Source: Duganella sp. 1411
GTDB taxonomy: Bacteria > Pseudomonadota > Gammaproteobacteria > Burkholderiales > Burkholderiaceae_D
Assembly: GCF_017833525.1 (NCBI RefSeq)
Contig: NZ_JAFICD010000011.1
Location: 1-64,000 of the forward strand
Direction: 5' to 3'
Length of the DNA stretch: 64,000 nt
A program made the position numbers and the translations under genes. The notes under the pieces are model-generated. The model was not told the origin of the DNA and ran no database searches. It saw nothing but the letters and a program-made list of their open reading frames with translations. Shown piece after piece: positions 1 through 8,825 of the stretch; within the stretch, counting starts at the first letter, position 1; each line of letters opens with the position of its first letter.

Positions 1-61
1 AGGTGTGGAAGTGCAGTAATGCATTAAGCTAACTGATACTAATTGCCCGTACGGCTTGTCC
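1..61 (+). rRNA. 23S rRNA, 3' end (partial)
   Basis: The first 60 or so bases match the conserved 3' end of bacterial 23S rRNA (the helix with the TTAAGCTAACTGATACTAAT stretch, ending near GGCTTGTCC). The gene is cut by the window start. The spacer of about 130 bases to the 5S gene contains no tRNA that I can see. The exact 3' end is uncertain by a few bases. Confidence 0.85.
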
Positions 62-191
62 CTATAACCTTAGCAGGTTGTGGTGAATGAGAAGTACGTT
101 GTGCGAGCGTTGATACAACTTCATTACCCATATTACTTACCGATTCCAGATTCAGGACGGCGTTCAAGAGAACGACGTCCTTACAAGTCAA

Positions 192-306
192 TGCCTGATG
201 ACCATAGCAAGTTGGTCCCACCCCTTCCCATCCCGAACAGGACCGTGAAACAACTCTGCGCCGATGATAGTGCTGCAACCAGTGTGAAAGTAGGTTATCG
301 TCAGGC
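192..306 (+). rRNA. rrf: 5S rRNA
   Basis: A stretch of about 115 bases begins TGCCTGATGACC and ends TATCGTCAGGC, so its ends pair as in helix I of 5S rRNA. It contains the conserved CCCATCCCGAACAGG loop region. It is the last gene of an rRNA operon and is followed directly by two terminator hairpins. Confidence 0.93.
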
Positions 307-319
307 TAGTTATAAGAAG

Positions 320-352
320 AAGCCCACCAGGTAATCCTGGTGGGCTTTTTTG
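320..352 (+). terminator. rRNA operon terminator T1
   Basis: An 11-bp perfect stem, AGCCCACCAGG / CCTGGTGGGCT, with loop TAAT is followed by a run of T. It lies 14 bases after the 5S gene and is a textbook intrinsic terminator. Confidence 0.9.
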
Positions 353-357
353 TGTTC

Positions 358-417
358 AAGCCCCTTCCGTTCGACGCGAGGCATTGCCTCTCGCCTCACC
401 TGGTCGGGGCTTTTTTG
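358..417 (+). terminator. rRNA operon terminator T2
   Basis: AAGCCCC pairs with GGGGCTT and is followed by TTTTTT. The space between is filled by a smaller GAGGC-ATT-GCCTC hairpin. It is a second intrinsic terminator in series, as is common after rRNA operons. Confidence 0.7.
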
Positions 418-449
418 CGTCTGTGCGCGGCGGCGCGAGATACTTCTAA

Positions 450-552
450 AACACGTAGGGCGGATTAGGCGGAACGCCGTAATCCGCCATTGCGTGAGCC
501 GCCGACGGCTCACAGATGGCGGATTACGCTTCGCTAATCCGCCCTACGTGTT
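450..552. repeat. REP-like palindrome pair (family A, copy 1)
   Basis: Two GTAG-headed hairpin units face each other. The outer arms (AACACGTAGGGCGGATTA and its complement) are perfect, and each half contains its own GGCGGATTA...TAATCCGCC hairpin. The same unit recurs near 2.2, 28.5, 36.7, 42.5 and 46.5 kb. A GTAG head plus imperfect palindrome is the form of REP elements moved by RAYT transposases; no such transposase gene is in this window. Confidence 0.85.
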
Positions 553-572
553 TCCGTGTGATGTCGCCAAGA

Positions 573-1118
573 TCAGAAGTGGTACGCGGCCTTGAGCTCG
601 ACGAAGTTCACGCCCGAGTTCGGCTTCTTGATGCCGCCGTTCGAGAAGTGCTGCAGCTTGAGCCCGATTTCCCAGTTATTCTGGAGCACGTAGCCCATGC
701 CGATGTGGTCGCCGAACTGGAAGGCGGTCGACAGGCGGTTGTCGTCGTTGTTGTACAGCTCGGAAAACAGGTGCACGCCGATGCCCGCCTCGTAGTACAT
801 GCCCTTCTTGTTATCGTTCTGGAAGCGGAACACCGGCGTGAAGCCGACGTCGAACAGGTTTTCCTTGTTGCCGGGGATGTTGCGATACTGTTTCTCTTTC
901 CAGTAACCGGCGCTGGCCTCCCAGTAACCGCTCAAGTTGGTGCCGTTCGACTGGAACCATTTCACATCCCAATCCTTGGCCGCGTTCACGCGCACCATGC
1001 GGTTTTTCGACGACGAACCGTAGTCCACCGACACGGAATCGATCAATTTGTCTTGGGCCATTGCCGTCTGGCTGAGCGTCAGGGCGGCCACGGCTGCCAT
1101 CATTGTTTTCGCGAACAT
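573..1118 (-). CDS. PagL-like lipid A deacylase (acyloxyacyl hydrolase family)
   Basis: A 181-residue protein with a signal peptide (cut after AMA, near residue 21) and alternating aromatic/hydrophobic strands ending in Phe, as expected for an outer membrane beta-barrel. The C-terminal part has the PagL signature HFSNGG...PNSG, with His157 and Ser159 as the likely catalytic pair. By hand alignment the third catalytic residue of Pseudomonas PagL (Glu) falls on Asn171, and Glu174 is close by. PagL removes the 3-O-linked acyl chain of lipid A at the outer membrane. AAAGGA lies just before the start codon. The gene stands alone next to the rRNA operon. Confidence 0.82.
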   Translation of the reverse strand: MFAKTMMAAVAALTLSQTAMAQDKLIDSVSVDYGSSSKNRMVRVNAAKDWDVKWFQSNGTNLSGYWEASAGYWKEKQYRNIPGNKENLFDVGFTPVFRFQNDNKKGMYYEAGIGVHLFSELYNNDDNRLSTAFQFGDHIGMGYVLQNNWEIGLKLQHFSNGGIKKPNSGVNFVELKAAYHF

Positions 1119-1245
1119 AGTATCCTTTTGTATTAGTACTTGTTTGTGCTGTATGTCTGTTTATACGGCTGCCAAGATTGTACCGGGGTTCCGGAATTTC
1201 TTCCGACGCAGCGGTGTTTTGATAAGTTCAAGAGCGGAATTGTCT

Positions 1246-2133
1246 ATGCGAATCGTATTTCTCGGTATTGGCTTGATGGGAGAGCCGATGGTGCGCCGCC
1301 TGCTGGCGGCTGGCCACGCGGTGACGGTCTGGAACCGGACCTACGCCAAGGCCGAAGCGCTGGCGCCGGCCGGCGCGCTGCCGGTGGCGCGACTGCACGA
1401 GGCCGTGCGCGACGCCGGCATCGTCATCTCGATGCTGGAGGCCGGCCCGATCGTCGAGCAGGTCATGCGCGACGCCCTGCCGGTGCTGGCGCCGAACGCG
1501 TTGTGGGTGGACATGAGCTCGACGCGGCAGTCGGAGGCGCAAGCGTTCCACGCGCTGCTGCGCTCGCAGGGACGGCGCTTTGTCGACGCCCCGGTGTCGG
1601 GCGGCGTGGCCGGCGCGGCGGCGGGCACGCTGGCGATCATGGCCGGCGGCGACGCGGCGGACTTCGCCGAGGTGGAGCCGGTCCTGGCGGCGATGGGGCG
1701 GGCGACGCTGGTCGGGCCGGCCGGCAGCGGCCAGGTGGCCAAGCTGTGCAACCAGTTGATCGTCGGCGCGACCATCAACATCGTGGCCGAGGCGATGTTG
1801 CTGGCGCAGGCGGCCGGCGCCGACCCGGCGGCGATGCGGGCGGCGATCCGTGGCGGTTTTGCCGAGAGCAAGATATTGGAGGTGCATGGGCAGCGCATGC
1901 TGGAGCGAAATTTCGTCGCCGGCGGCAAGGTGGCGACGCAGTTGAAGGACCAGCGCAATATTTTGGCGGCGGCCGAGGCGGCCGGCGTGACGTTGCCGGT
2001 GACGGAACTGGTGACGGAGCGCTATCGGGTGTTGGCGCAGACGCTGCCGCAGGCCGACCATTCGGCGGCGCTGGTGGGGTTGGAGCGGCTCAACCCGGGG
2101 CAGCGTGTGGGTGATGCCCCGGACCAGGTCTAA
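1246..2133 (+). CDS. NAD(P)-dependent beta-hydroxyacid dehydrogenase (3-hydroxyisobutyrate dehydrogenase family)
   Basis: A 295-residue two-domain oxidoreductase. Residues 1-30 carry the FLGIGLMGEPM dinucleotide fold signature, DAPVSGG follows near 115-120 (substrate site), and GSGQVAKLCNQ near 160-170 holds the catalytic Lys166. LKDQRN near 233 is the second family motif. It oxidises short 3-hydroxyacids (hydroxyisobutyrate, tartronate semialdehyde or similar); the substrate cannot be read from the sequence. I start at the ATG at 1246 because the family motif begins there. The frame is open further upstream, but that would add unrelated residues. Confidence 0.85.
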   Translation: MRIVFLGIGLMGEPMVRRLLAAGHAVTVWNRTYAKAEALAPAGALPVARLHEAVRDAGIVISMLEAGPIVEQVMRDALPVLAPNALWVDMSSTRQSEAQAFHALLRSQGRRFVDAPVSGGVAGAAAGTLAIMAGGDAADFAEVEPVLAAMGRATLVGPAGSGQVAKLCNQLIVGATINIVAEAMLLAQAAGADPAAMRAAIRGGFAESKILEVHGQRMLERNFVAGGKVATQLKDQRNILAAAEAAGVTLPVTELVTERYRVLAQTLPQADHSAALVGLERLNPGQRVGDAPDQV

Positions 2134-2156
2134 CGCCGCCCGCAAGCCACGAAGAC

Positions 2157-2317
2157 GTAGGGCGGATTAGCGGGCGAGGCCCGCCAATCCGCCCCGGGGG
2201 CCCATCGAACGAGCGTCCTCCTGCCGGAGGACTTGAGAGGCGGAACGCCGTAATCCGCCATCTAAGAGCCGCCGACGGCGCAAGCATGGCGGATTACGCT
2301 ACGCTAATCCGCCCTAC
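2157..2317. repeat. REP-like palindrome cluster (family A, copy 2)
   Basis: A GTAG-headed GGCGGATTA unit at 2157 faces a reverse unit ending in CTAC at 2317. Between them is a further partial unit with a CCGCC...GGCGG core. It fills the space between two convergent genes, where it could also act as a bidirectional RNA end. Confidence 0.8.
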
Positions 2318-2363
2318 GTGTCTCCACGTTAAATTATGAGCCGCGTTAGAACAACGCGTCGCC

Positions 2364-3557
2364 TTAATTTAGCGGCAAACTCTTCTCCGCCAGCCGCACC
2401 CAGAAACTCGCCCCGACCGGCAGCAAATTGTCGTTGAAATCATAACTGCCGTTGTGCAGCACGCAAGGCCCCAAGCCATGACCGCCGTCGCGATGATCGC
2501 CCTCGCCATTGCCGATGAAGATATAGCACCCCGGCTTAGCCTGCAGGAAGAACGCGAAATCCTCCGCGCCCATGGTCGGCTCGACATTGTCATCGACCTT
2601 GTCGGCGCCCACCACCTCCTTCATCACCTCGACGGCAAAGCGCGTCTCGGCCGCATGATTGACCAGTGGCGGATAATTTCGTCGGAACTTGTAGTCGACC
2701 TCGGCGCCGAACGCCGCCGCCGTGTGTCGTGCGATCTCGCCCATGCGCGCCTCGATCATATCCAGCACCGGCGTGGTAAAGGTGCGCACCGTACCCACCA
2801 TCTGCGCCTCGTCGGGAATGACATTGGTGGCGCTGCCGGCGTGGATCTGCGTGATCGACAACACCGCCGTGTCCAGCGGACTTTTCTGCCGCGAGATGAT
2901 GGTCTGCCAGCTCTGCGCGATCTGCACCGCCACCATCACCGGGTCGATGCTGTTGTGCGGCTGGGCGGCGTGCGCGCCCTTGCCCTTGATGGTGAGGAAA
3001 AACTCGTTACTGGAGGCCATCATCGGCCCCTCGACCACGCTCAGATGGCCGGACGGAATGCCGGGCCAGTTGTGCATGCCGTAGATGGCGTCCATCGGGC
3101 ATTGCTCGAACAGGCCGTCCTCGATCATGCGGCGGGCGCCGGCGCCGCCTTCCTCGGCCGGCTGGAACACCACGTACACGGTGCCGTCGAAGTTGCGGTG
3201 CTCGGCCAGGTGCTTGGCCGCGCCCAGCAGCATGGCGGTGTGGCCATCGTGGCCGCAGGCGTGCATCTTGCCCGGATGGCGGGACGCGTGCGCGAAGGTG
3301 TTGACCTCCTGCATGGGCAGCGCGTCCATGTCGGCGCGCAGGCCGATCGCGCGCGGCGAGCTGCCGTTCTTGATGATCCCGACCACGCCGGTGAGGCCGA
3401 GGCCGCGAATCACGGGGATGCCCCACTCCGTCAACTTGTCGGCCACCACGTCGGAGGTGCGCCGCTCTTCGTAGCAGAGCTCCGGATGGGCGTGCAGGTC
3501 GCGCCGGATGTGCTGCAATTCGGACTGAAAGGCAATGATGGGATCAACTAGTTTCAT
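2364..3557 (-). CDS. M20 family amidohydrolase (hippurate hydrolase type)
   Basis: A 397-residue cytosolic metallohydrolase of the M20D group, which splits N-acyl amino acids or similar amides. Metal ligand motifs are in order: MHACGHDGH (Cys101, His103), QPAEEGG (Glu135/136, catalytic base and metal), GMHNWP (His162) and a late VLHNGS His. The open frame extends 17 codons upstream, but ATG 3557 has GGAG seven bases before it and begins the normal family N-terminus, MKLVDPII. The true substrate is unknown; hippurate, indole-acetyl-amino acids and N-acetyl amino acids are all cleaved by relatives. Confidence 0.88.
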   Translation of the reverse strand: MKLVDPIIAFQSELQHIRRDLHAHPELCYEERRTSDVVADKLTEWGIPVIRGLGLTGVVGIIKNGSSPRAIGLRADMDALPMQEVNTFAHASRHPGKMHACGHDGHTAMLLGAAKHLAEHRNFDGTVYVVFQPAEEGGAGARRMIEDGLFEQCPMDAIYGMHNWPGIPSGHLSVVEGPMMASSNEFFLTIKGKGAHAAQPHNSIDPVMVAVQIAQSWQTIISRQKSPLDTAVLSITQIHAGSATNVIPDEAQMVGTVRTFTTPVLDMIEARMGEIARHTAAAFGAEVDYKFRRNYPPLVNHAAETRFAVEVMKEVVGADKVDDNVEPTMGAEDFAFFLQAKPGCYIFIGNGEGDHRDGGHGLGPCVLHNGSYDFNDNLLPVGASFWVRLAEKSLPLN

Positions 3558-3717
3558 TTGCTTCTCCAATATGGGGTCGCGCACCTTGTGGGCGGCGAGA
3601 ATAGCCATTGTAGCCCTTGTCGCGCGACTTGATCCAGAGCGGCCCCAAGCTTGGTAGCGACCGCGCCGGAATGGTTTACGATACTGCTTTCAGTGTACGC
3701 TTTTTGGATATTTGATA

Positions 3718-5796
3718 ATGACAACCACACAAGTCCGCGCGGTCTGCCCGCACGACTGCCCCGACACCTGCGCGCTGCTGGTGACCGTCGAGGACGGCGT
3801 CGCCACCGCCGTCAAGGGCGACCCCGACCACCCGACCACGGCCGGCGTGCTGTGCACCAAGGTGGCGCGCTACACCGAGCGCACCTATCACGCCGAGCGC
3901 CTGCTGCACCCGCTGCGCCGCATCGGCAAGAAGGGCGAGGGCAAGTTCGAGCGCATCAGCTGGGACGAGGCGCTGGCCACCATCGCCGCCCGGCTCAAGC
4001 CGATCGCCGCGCGCGCGCCGGAAGCGATCCTGCCGTACAGCTATTGCGGCACGATGGGACTGCTGCAGGGCGAGTCGATGTCGTCGCGCTTCTTCAACAA
4101 GATCGGCGCCTCGCTGCTGGACCGCACCGTTTGCGCCACCGCCGGCGCGACCGGCTACAAGTACACGGTGGGGGCCTCGGTCGGCACCGACATGGAGCAG
4201 TTCCAGAACGCCAAGCTGATCATCATCTGGGGCGGCAATCCGATCGCCTCCAATCTGCACTTCTGGACGCGCGCGCAGGAAGCCAAGCGCAACGGCGCCA
4301 AGCTGATCGCCATTGACCCGTACCGCTCGCTGACGGCCGAGAAATGCCACCAGCACATCGCGCCGCTGCCGGGCACCGACGCCGCGCTGGCGCTGGGCCT
4401 GATGCACGTGCTGATCGCCGAGGATTTACTCGATCATGACTACATCGCGCAGCATACGCTCGGCTTCGAGCAGCTAAAAGAGCGCGTCGCCGAATGGACG
4501 CCACAGCGCGTCGCGCAGACCTGCGGCATCACCGTGGCCGAGGTGGTCGACCTGGCGCGCCTGTACGGCGGCACGGCCAAGGCCGGCGAGCCGGCGGCGA
4601 TCCGCGTCAACTACGGCGTGCAGCGCGTGCGCGGCGGCGGCACGGCGGTGCGCAACATCGCCTGCCTGCCGGCGCTGGTGGGCGCCTGGCGCCACGCGGC
4701 CGGCGGCATCCAGCTGTCGTCGAGCGGCTCGTTCCCGTCCAACAAGACCGCGCTGCAGCGGCCCGACCTGCTCAAGTCGCTGCCGCGCACCATCAACATG
4801 ACCACCATCGGCAACGACCTGCTGCGCCCGGCCTCGCCGGCGTTCGGCCCGGCGGTGGAGGCGCTCATCGTCTACAACTCCAACCCGGTGGCGATCGCGC
4901 CGGACTCGTCGAAGGTGGCGGCCGGCTTCGCGCGCGAGGATTTGTTCACCGTCGTGCTCGAGCATTTCCAGACCGACACCGTCGACTACGCCGACATCGT
5001 GCTGCCGGCCACCACGCAGCTCGAGCACGTCGACGCGCACACCTCGTTCGGCCACCTGTACATGATGGCCAACAACGCCGCCATCGCGCCGCTGGGCGAG
5101 GCCAAGCCCAACACCGAGATCTTCCGCCTGCTGGCGGCGGCCATGGGCTTCGACGACCCGTGCTTCCGCGACAGCGACGACCAGTTGGCCTCGATCGCCT
5201 TCAACACCAGCGACGCGCGCGCCGTGCACTTCGATTGGGAGTCGTTGAAAGCGAAGGGCTGGCAAAAGCTCAACATGCCGGAGGCCCCGTTCGCGCAGGG
5301 CGGCTTCATGACGCCGTCGGGCAAGTGCGAGTTCTATTCCGCCGCGATGGCCGCCGACGGACTCGACCCGTTGCCGACTTATCTACCTCCGTACGAATCT
5401 GTTGCTAGCAACCCTCAACTTGCAGAAAAATATCCGCTGGCGATGATTTCTCCGCCAGCGCGAAATTTTTTAAATTCGTCATTTGTAAACGTCAAGAGTT
5501 TGCGCTCGGCGGAGGGCGAACCGCACCTCGACATCCACCCCGACGACGCCGAAAAACGCGGCATTTCCGACGCCGACATGGTGCGCATCCACAATGACAG
5601 AGGCAGTTTTATCGCCAAGGCGCGCGTCACGGACAAGGCCCGCGCGGGGCTGGTTGTCGGTTTATCAGTATGGTGGAAGAAGCTAGCCACGGATGGCAAA
5701 AACGCCAACGAGGTCACCAGCCAGCAGTTGACGGATATGGGCCGCGCGCCGACTTTTTACGATACACTGGTTCAAGTCGAAAGAGTCGTTGCTTGA
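3718..5796 (+). CDS. Molybdopterin-dependent oxidoreductase (formate dehydrogenase / BisC-like)
   Basis: A 692-residue catalytic subunit of the Mo/W-bisPGD superfamily. The N-terminus has a 4Fe-4S binding set, CPHDCPDTC plus GVLCTK (Cys10, 14, 18, 46). Two molybdopterin-binding stretches (IWGGNP near 170, VYNSNPVAIAP near 385) and a C-terminal dinucleotide domain follow. A Cys in TVCATAG near 140 may be the metal ligand. No twin-arginine leader is visible, so it is probably cytosolic. I begin at ATG 3718; a TTG two codons upstream is also possible. No partner iron-sulfur or membrane subunit is adjacent, and the substrate is unknown. Confidence 0.85.
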   Translation: MTTTQVRAVCPHDCPDTCALLVTVEDGVATAVKGDPDHPTTAGVLCTKVARYTERTYHAERLLHPLRRIGKKGEGKFERISWDEALATIAARLKPIAARAPEAILPYSYCGTMGLLQGESMSSRFFNKIGASLLDRTVCATAGATGYKYTVGASVGTDMEQFQNAKLIIIWGGNPIASNLHFWTRAQEAKRNGAKLIAIDPYRSLTAEKCHQHIAPLPGTDAALALGLMHVLIAEDLLDHDYIAQHTLGFEQLKERVAEWTPQRVAQTCGITVAEVVDLARLYGGTAKAGEPAAIRVNYGVQRVRGGGTAVRNIACLPALVGAWRHAAGGIQLSSSGSFPSNKTALQRPDLLKSLPRTINMTTIGNDLLRPASPAFGPAVEALIVYNSNPVAIAPDSSKVAAGFAREDLFTVVLEHFQTDTVDYADIVLPATTQLEHVDAHTSFGHLYMMANNAAIAPLGEAKPNTEIFRLLAAAMGFDDPCFRDSDDQLASIAFNTSDARAVHFDWESLKAKGWQKLNMPEAPFAQGGFMTPSGKCEFYSAAMAADGLDPLPTYLPPYESVASNPQLAEKYPLAMISPPARNFLNSSFVNVKSLRSAEGEPHLDIHPDDAEKRGISDADMVRIHNDRGSFIAKARVTDKARAGLVVGLSVWWKKLATDGKNANEVTSQQLTDMGRAPTFYDTLVQVERVVA

Positions 5797-5805
5797 AGGT
5801 AGCAT

Positions 5806-6942
5806 ATGCGCAATTTTTTCCGCCGTGTCATGCGGGCCAAATACTGGCTGGCGACGGCATGCTCGGTACTTCTGCTGGCCGGTTGCGCCCAGTTGCGGTA
5901 CTACGTGCAGGCCGCGCAAGGCCAGTACGCGCTGTGGTCGGACGCCCGTCCGATCGATGACTGGCTGGGGGATCCGGGCACCGATCCCCGCCTCAAGGCC
6001 CGCCTCGAAAAAGCCCTGCTGATCCGCCGCTTCGCGGTGCAGGAACTGGGCCTTCCCAACAACGCCAGCTACAAGAACTACGCCGCGCTGTCGCGTCCAT
6101 TCGTGCTGTGGAACGTGGTGGCCACGCCGGAGCTGTCGCTGCGGCCGATCCAGTGGTGCTTCCCGATCGCCGGCTGCGTCAGCTACCGCGGCTACTACAG
6201 CAAGGCCGACGCCACCGCCTACGCCGACGAGCTGCGCGAGGAGGGCAACGACGTCCAGGTCGGCGGCGTGCCGGCCTACTCCACGCTCGGCTGGTTCAGC
6301 GATCCGCTGCTGTCGACCTTCATCAATTATTCCGACGCCGAACTGGCGCGCATGGTGTTCCACGAGCTGTCGCACCAGGTCGTCTATGTGCAGGGCGACA
6401 CCCAGTTCAACGAGAGCTTCGCCACCGCCGTGGAAGAGGCCGGCGTGCAGCGCTGGCTGGAGCTGTACGGCACCGACGAGATGCGCCAGAGCTACGTGCG
6501 CAACAACGCGCGCCGCCAGGATTTCCTGGCGCTGCTGGTCGAGCACCGCAAGATGTTGGCCGATAACTACGCCAGCAAAACCAGCACCCGCCACCGCCGC
6601 GCCGAAAAGGCCCGCATCTTCGCCCACCTGAAATCGGACTACCAAAAGCTCAAGGAACGCTGGGGCGGCTACGCCGGCTACGACCGCTGGTTCGCCGAGC
6701 CGCTGACCAACGCGCACCTGAGTTCGGTGGGAACTTACCACGATTTCCTGCCCGCCTTTCGCGAGCTGATGAAGCAGGAGCGAACGTTCGTGCGATTTTA
6801 TGCTGCAGCGCAAAAATTGGCTTTGCTTGATTTCGCTCAACGTCAACAGCAGCTCGACCACCTCACCCGCCTTGCGACGCTGGAGACGGAGCGCGCCGCC
6901 CACGCCGACCAGCAGGCTGCCGCCGCCCAACTCGCGCCCTGA
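5806..6942 (+). CDS. Lipoprotein zinc peptidase (putative aminopeptidase family)
   Basis: A 378-residue protein with a lipoprotein signal (LLLAGC, acylated Cys27), so it is probably membrane-anchored in the periplasm. The zinc peptidase motif HELSHQ (His186, Glu187, His190) is followed by NESFA with Glu203 as third ligand, the layout of the putative aminopeptidase family usually annotated in Proteobacteria. It starts 9 bases after the molybdopterin oxidoreductase with AAGG in front of the ATG, so the two are likely one transcript. No direct functional link between them is evident. Confidence 0.83.
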   Translation: MRNFFRRVMRAKYWLATACSVLLLAGCAQLRYYVQAAQGQYALWSDARPIDDWLGDPGTDPRLKARLEKALLIRRFAVQELGLPNNASYKNYAALSRPFVLWNVVATPELSLRPIQWCFPIAGCVSYRGYYSKADATAYADELREEGNDVQVGGVPAYSTLGWFSDPLLSTFINYSDAELARMVFHELSHQVVYVQGDTQFNESFATAVEEAGVQRWLELYGTDEMRQSYVRNNARRQDFLALLVEHRKMLADNYASKTSTRHRRAEKARIFAHLKSDYQKLKERWGGYAGYDRWFAEPLTNAHLSSVGTYHDFLPAFRELMKQERTFVRFYAAAQKLALLDFAQRQQQLDHLTRLATLETERAAHADQQAAAAQLAP

Positions 6943-7131
6943 TGCTGCTGTGCAGCATAAAAAGCCGTTAGAAGCGATGTTCTAATTATGCTTAAATGCG
7001 CTTGCGTCCGGGCTGGCCGCCCGATAGCATCGCATCATAAGCAGGCTCGGGCAGTTCGCGCAGACGACACTCCCGCCTCAAACGGCACTGTGCGCCGGCG
7101 ACGACAACGATAATGAGACGAGAGGCACAGG

Positions 7132-8823
7132 ATGGAGAAAATCTGGTTGAAGTCCTATCCGCCCGGCATGCCGACGGAGGTCGACACGTCCCAATACCGT
7201 TCGCTGGTGCAAATGCTGGAGGAGTCCTTCCACAAGTTCGCGGACCGCAACGCCTACGTCTGCATGGACAAGTTCCTCACCTACGCCGAGCTTGACGCCT
7301 ATTCCAAACGCCTGGGCGCCTGGCTGCAAAGCCGCGCCATGAAGCAGGGCGCGCGCGTCGGCATCATGCTGCCCAACGTGCTGCAATATCCGATCGCCAT
7401 CGCCGCCATCCTGCGCGCCGGCTACACCGTGGTCAACATCAATCCGCTGTACACGCCGCGCGAGCTGGAGCACCAGCTCACCGATTCCGGCTGCGAAGCC
7501 ATCATCGTCCTGGAGAACTTCGGCGCCACGCTCGAGCAGGTGCTGGGCCGCACCCAGGTGCGCCACATCCTGGTGGCCAGCATCGGCGAGATGCTGGGCG
7601 GACCGAAAGGCATGTTGGTCAACTTCGTGGTGCGCAACGTCAAGCGCATGGTGCCGCCGTTTTCGCTGCCCAACGCGGTGCGCTTCAAGGACGCGCTGTC
7701 GCACGGCATCGGCATGAAGCTGACCCCGGTCGAAGTGAACCAGGACGACCCCGCCTTCCTGCAGTACACGGGCGGCACCACCGGCGTGGCCAAGGGCGCC
7801 GTGCTGACGCACAAGAACCTGATCGCCAACGTGCTGCAGACCGAGGCGTGGGGCAAGCCGGCCATGGGCGCGCTCGACGAGCAGATCGTCATCGTCGCGG
7901 CGCTGCCGCTGTACCACGTGTTCGCGCTGAAGGCCTGCGCGATGTGGGGTGCGCGGGTGGGCGCGCTCAACATCCTGATCACCAATCCGCGCGACATCGG
8001 CGGCTTCGTCAAGGAGCTGGCCAAGTACCGCTTCCACATGCTGCCGGCAGTCAACACGCTGTACAACGCGCTGCTGAACCATCCTGATTTCGTCCACCTG
8101 GACTTCTCCGCGCTCAAGATGTGCAACGGCGGCGGCATGGCCGTGCAGCAATCCGTCAACGACCGCTGGCGCAAGGTGACGGGCGTGGCCATCATCGAAG
8201 GCTATGGCCTGTCCGAGACCTCGCCGGTGGCCACCTGCAACCGCACCGACAACACCGAGTTCACCGGCACCATCGGCTTGCCGCTGCCGTCGACCGAGAT
8301 CGCCATCCTCGACGACGACGGCAACCCGGTGCCGCTGGGGCAGCCGGGGGAGATCGCCATCCGCGGCCCGCAGGTGATGGCCGGCTACTGGAACCGTCCG
8401 GACGAGACGGCCAAGGTGATGACCGCCGACGGCTATTTCAAATCCGGCGACGTCGGCGTGATGGACGACAACGGCTACGTGAAAATCGTCGACCGCAAGA
8501 AGGATATGATCCTGGTCTCGGGCTTCAACGTCTACCCGAACGAACTGGAGGGCGTGATCTCGGCCCATCCGGGCGTGCTCGAATGCGCGTGCATCGGCGT
8601 GCCGGACGAACACTCGGGCGAGGCCGTCAAACTGTTCGTGGTGCGCAAGGACCCCGGCCTGACCGCCGAGCAGCTGATGGCCTACTGCAAAGAACAACTG
8701 ACCGGCTATAAAAAACCGAAATACATAGAGTTCCGCGAGGAACTGCCAAAAACCAATGTCGGTAAAATCCTGCGGCGCGTGCTGCGGGACGAACACACCA
8801 ACGAAAAGAAAAAGGCTGCATAA
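7132..8823 (+). CDS. fadD: Long-chain fatty acid-CoA ligase (first of a tandem pair)
   Basis: A 563-residue acyl-adenylate-forming enzyme that activates long-chain fatty acids to acyl-CoA for beta-oxidation. It carries the P-loop-like YTGGTTGVAKG near residues 212-222, GYGLSETSP, the FKSGDVG hinge region, and a late Lys in KTNVGKILRR for adenylation. GAGAGG lies before the ATG. It is two bases upstream of a close paralogue, so the two genes form an operon made by tandem duplication. The length matches E. coli FadD (561). Confidence 0.92.
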   Translation: MEKIWLKSYPPGMPTEVDTSQYRSLVQMLEESFHKFADRNAYVCMDKFLTYAELDAYSKRLGAWLQSRAMKQGARVGIMLPNVLQYPIAIAAILRAGYTVVNINPLYTPRELEHQLTDSGCEAIIVLENFGATLEQVLGRTQVRHILVASIGEMLGGPKGMLVNFVVRNVKRMVPPFSLPNAVRFKDALSHGIGMKLTPVEVNQDDPAFLQYTGGTTGVAKGAVLTHKNLIANVLQTEAWGKPAMGALDEQIVIVAALPLYHVFALKACAMWGARVGALNILITNPRDIGGFVKELAKYRFHMLPAVNTLYNALLNHPDFVHLDFSALKMCNGGGMAVQQSVNDRWRKVTGVAIIEGYGLSETSPVATCNRTDNTEFTGTIGLPLPSTEIAILDDDGNPVPLGQPGEIAIRGPQVMAGYWNRPDETAKVMTADGYFKSGDVGVMDDNGYVKIVDRKKDMILVSGFNVYPNELEGVISAHPGVLECACIGVPDEHSGEAVKLFVVRKDPGLTAEQLMAYCKEQLTGYKKPKYIEFREELPKTNVGKILRRVLRDEHTNEKKKAA

Positions 8824-8825
8824 AG

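Noticed and set aside
62..191. A tRNA in the 23S-5S spacer.
   Set aside because: No cloverleaf or TTCRANY-like T-loop fits. The spacer has only a GGACG-GCGTTCAAGAGAA-CGTCC hairpin, likely part of rRNA processing.
450..552. The paired GGCGGATTA palindromes as a CRISPR array.
   Set aside because: The units are inverted pairs without regular spacers, occur singly at many sites and have no cas genes nearby.
5683..6930. A 415-codon minus-strand frame opposite the zinc peptidase.
   Set aside because: The plus-strand gene has a lipobox and HExxH motif; the antisense frame has none and runs across the end of the preceding gene.
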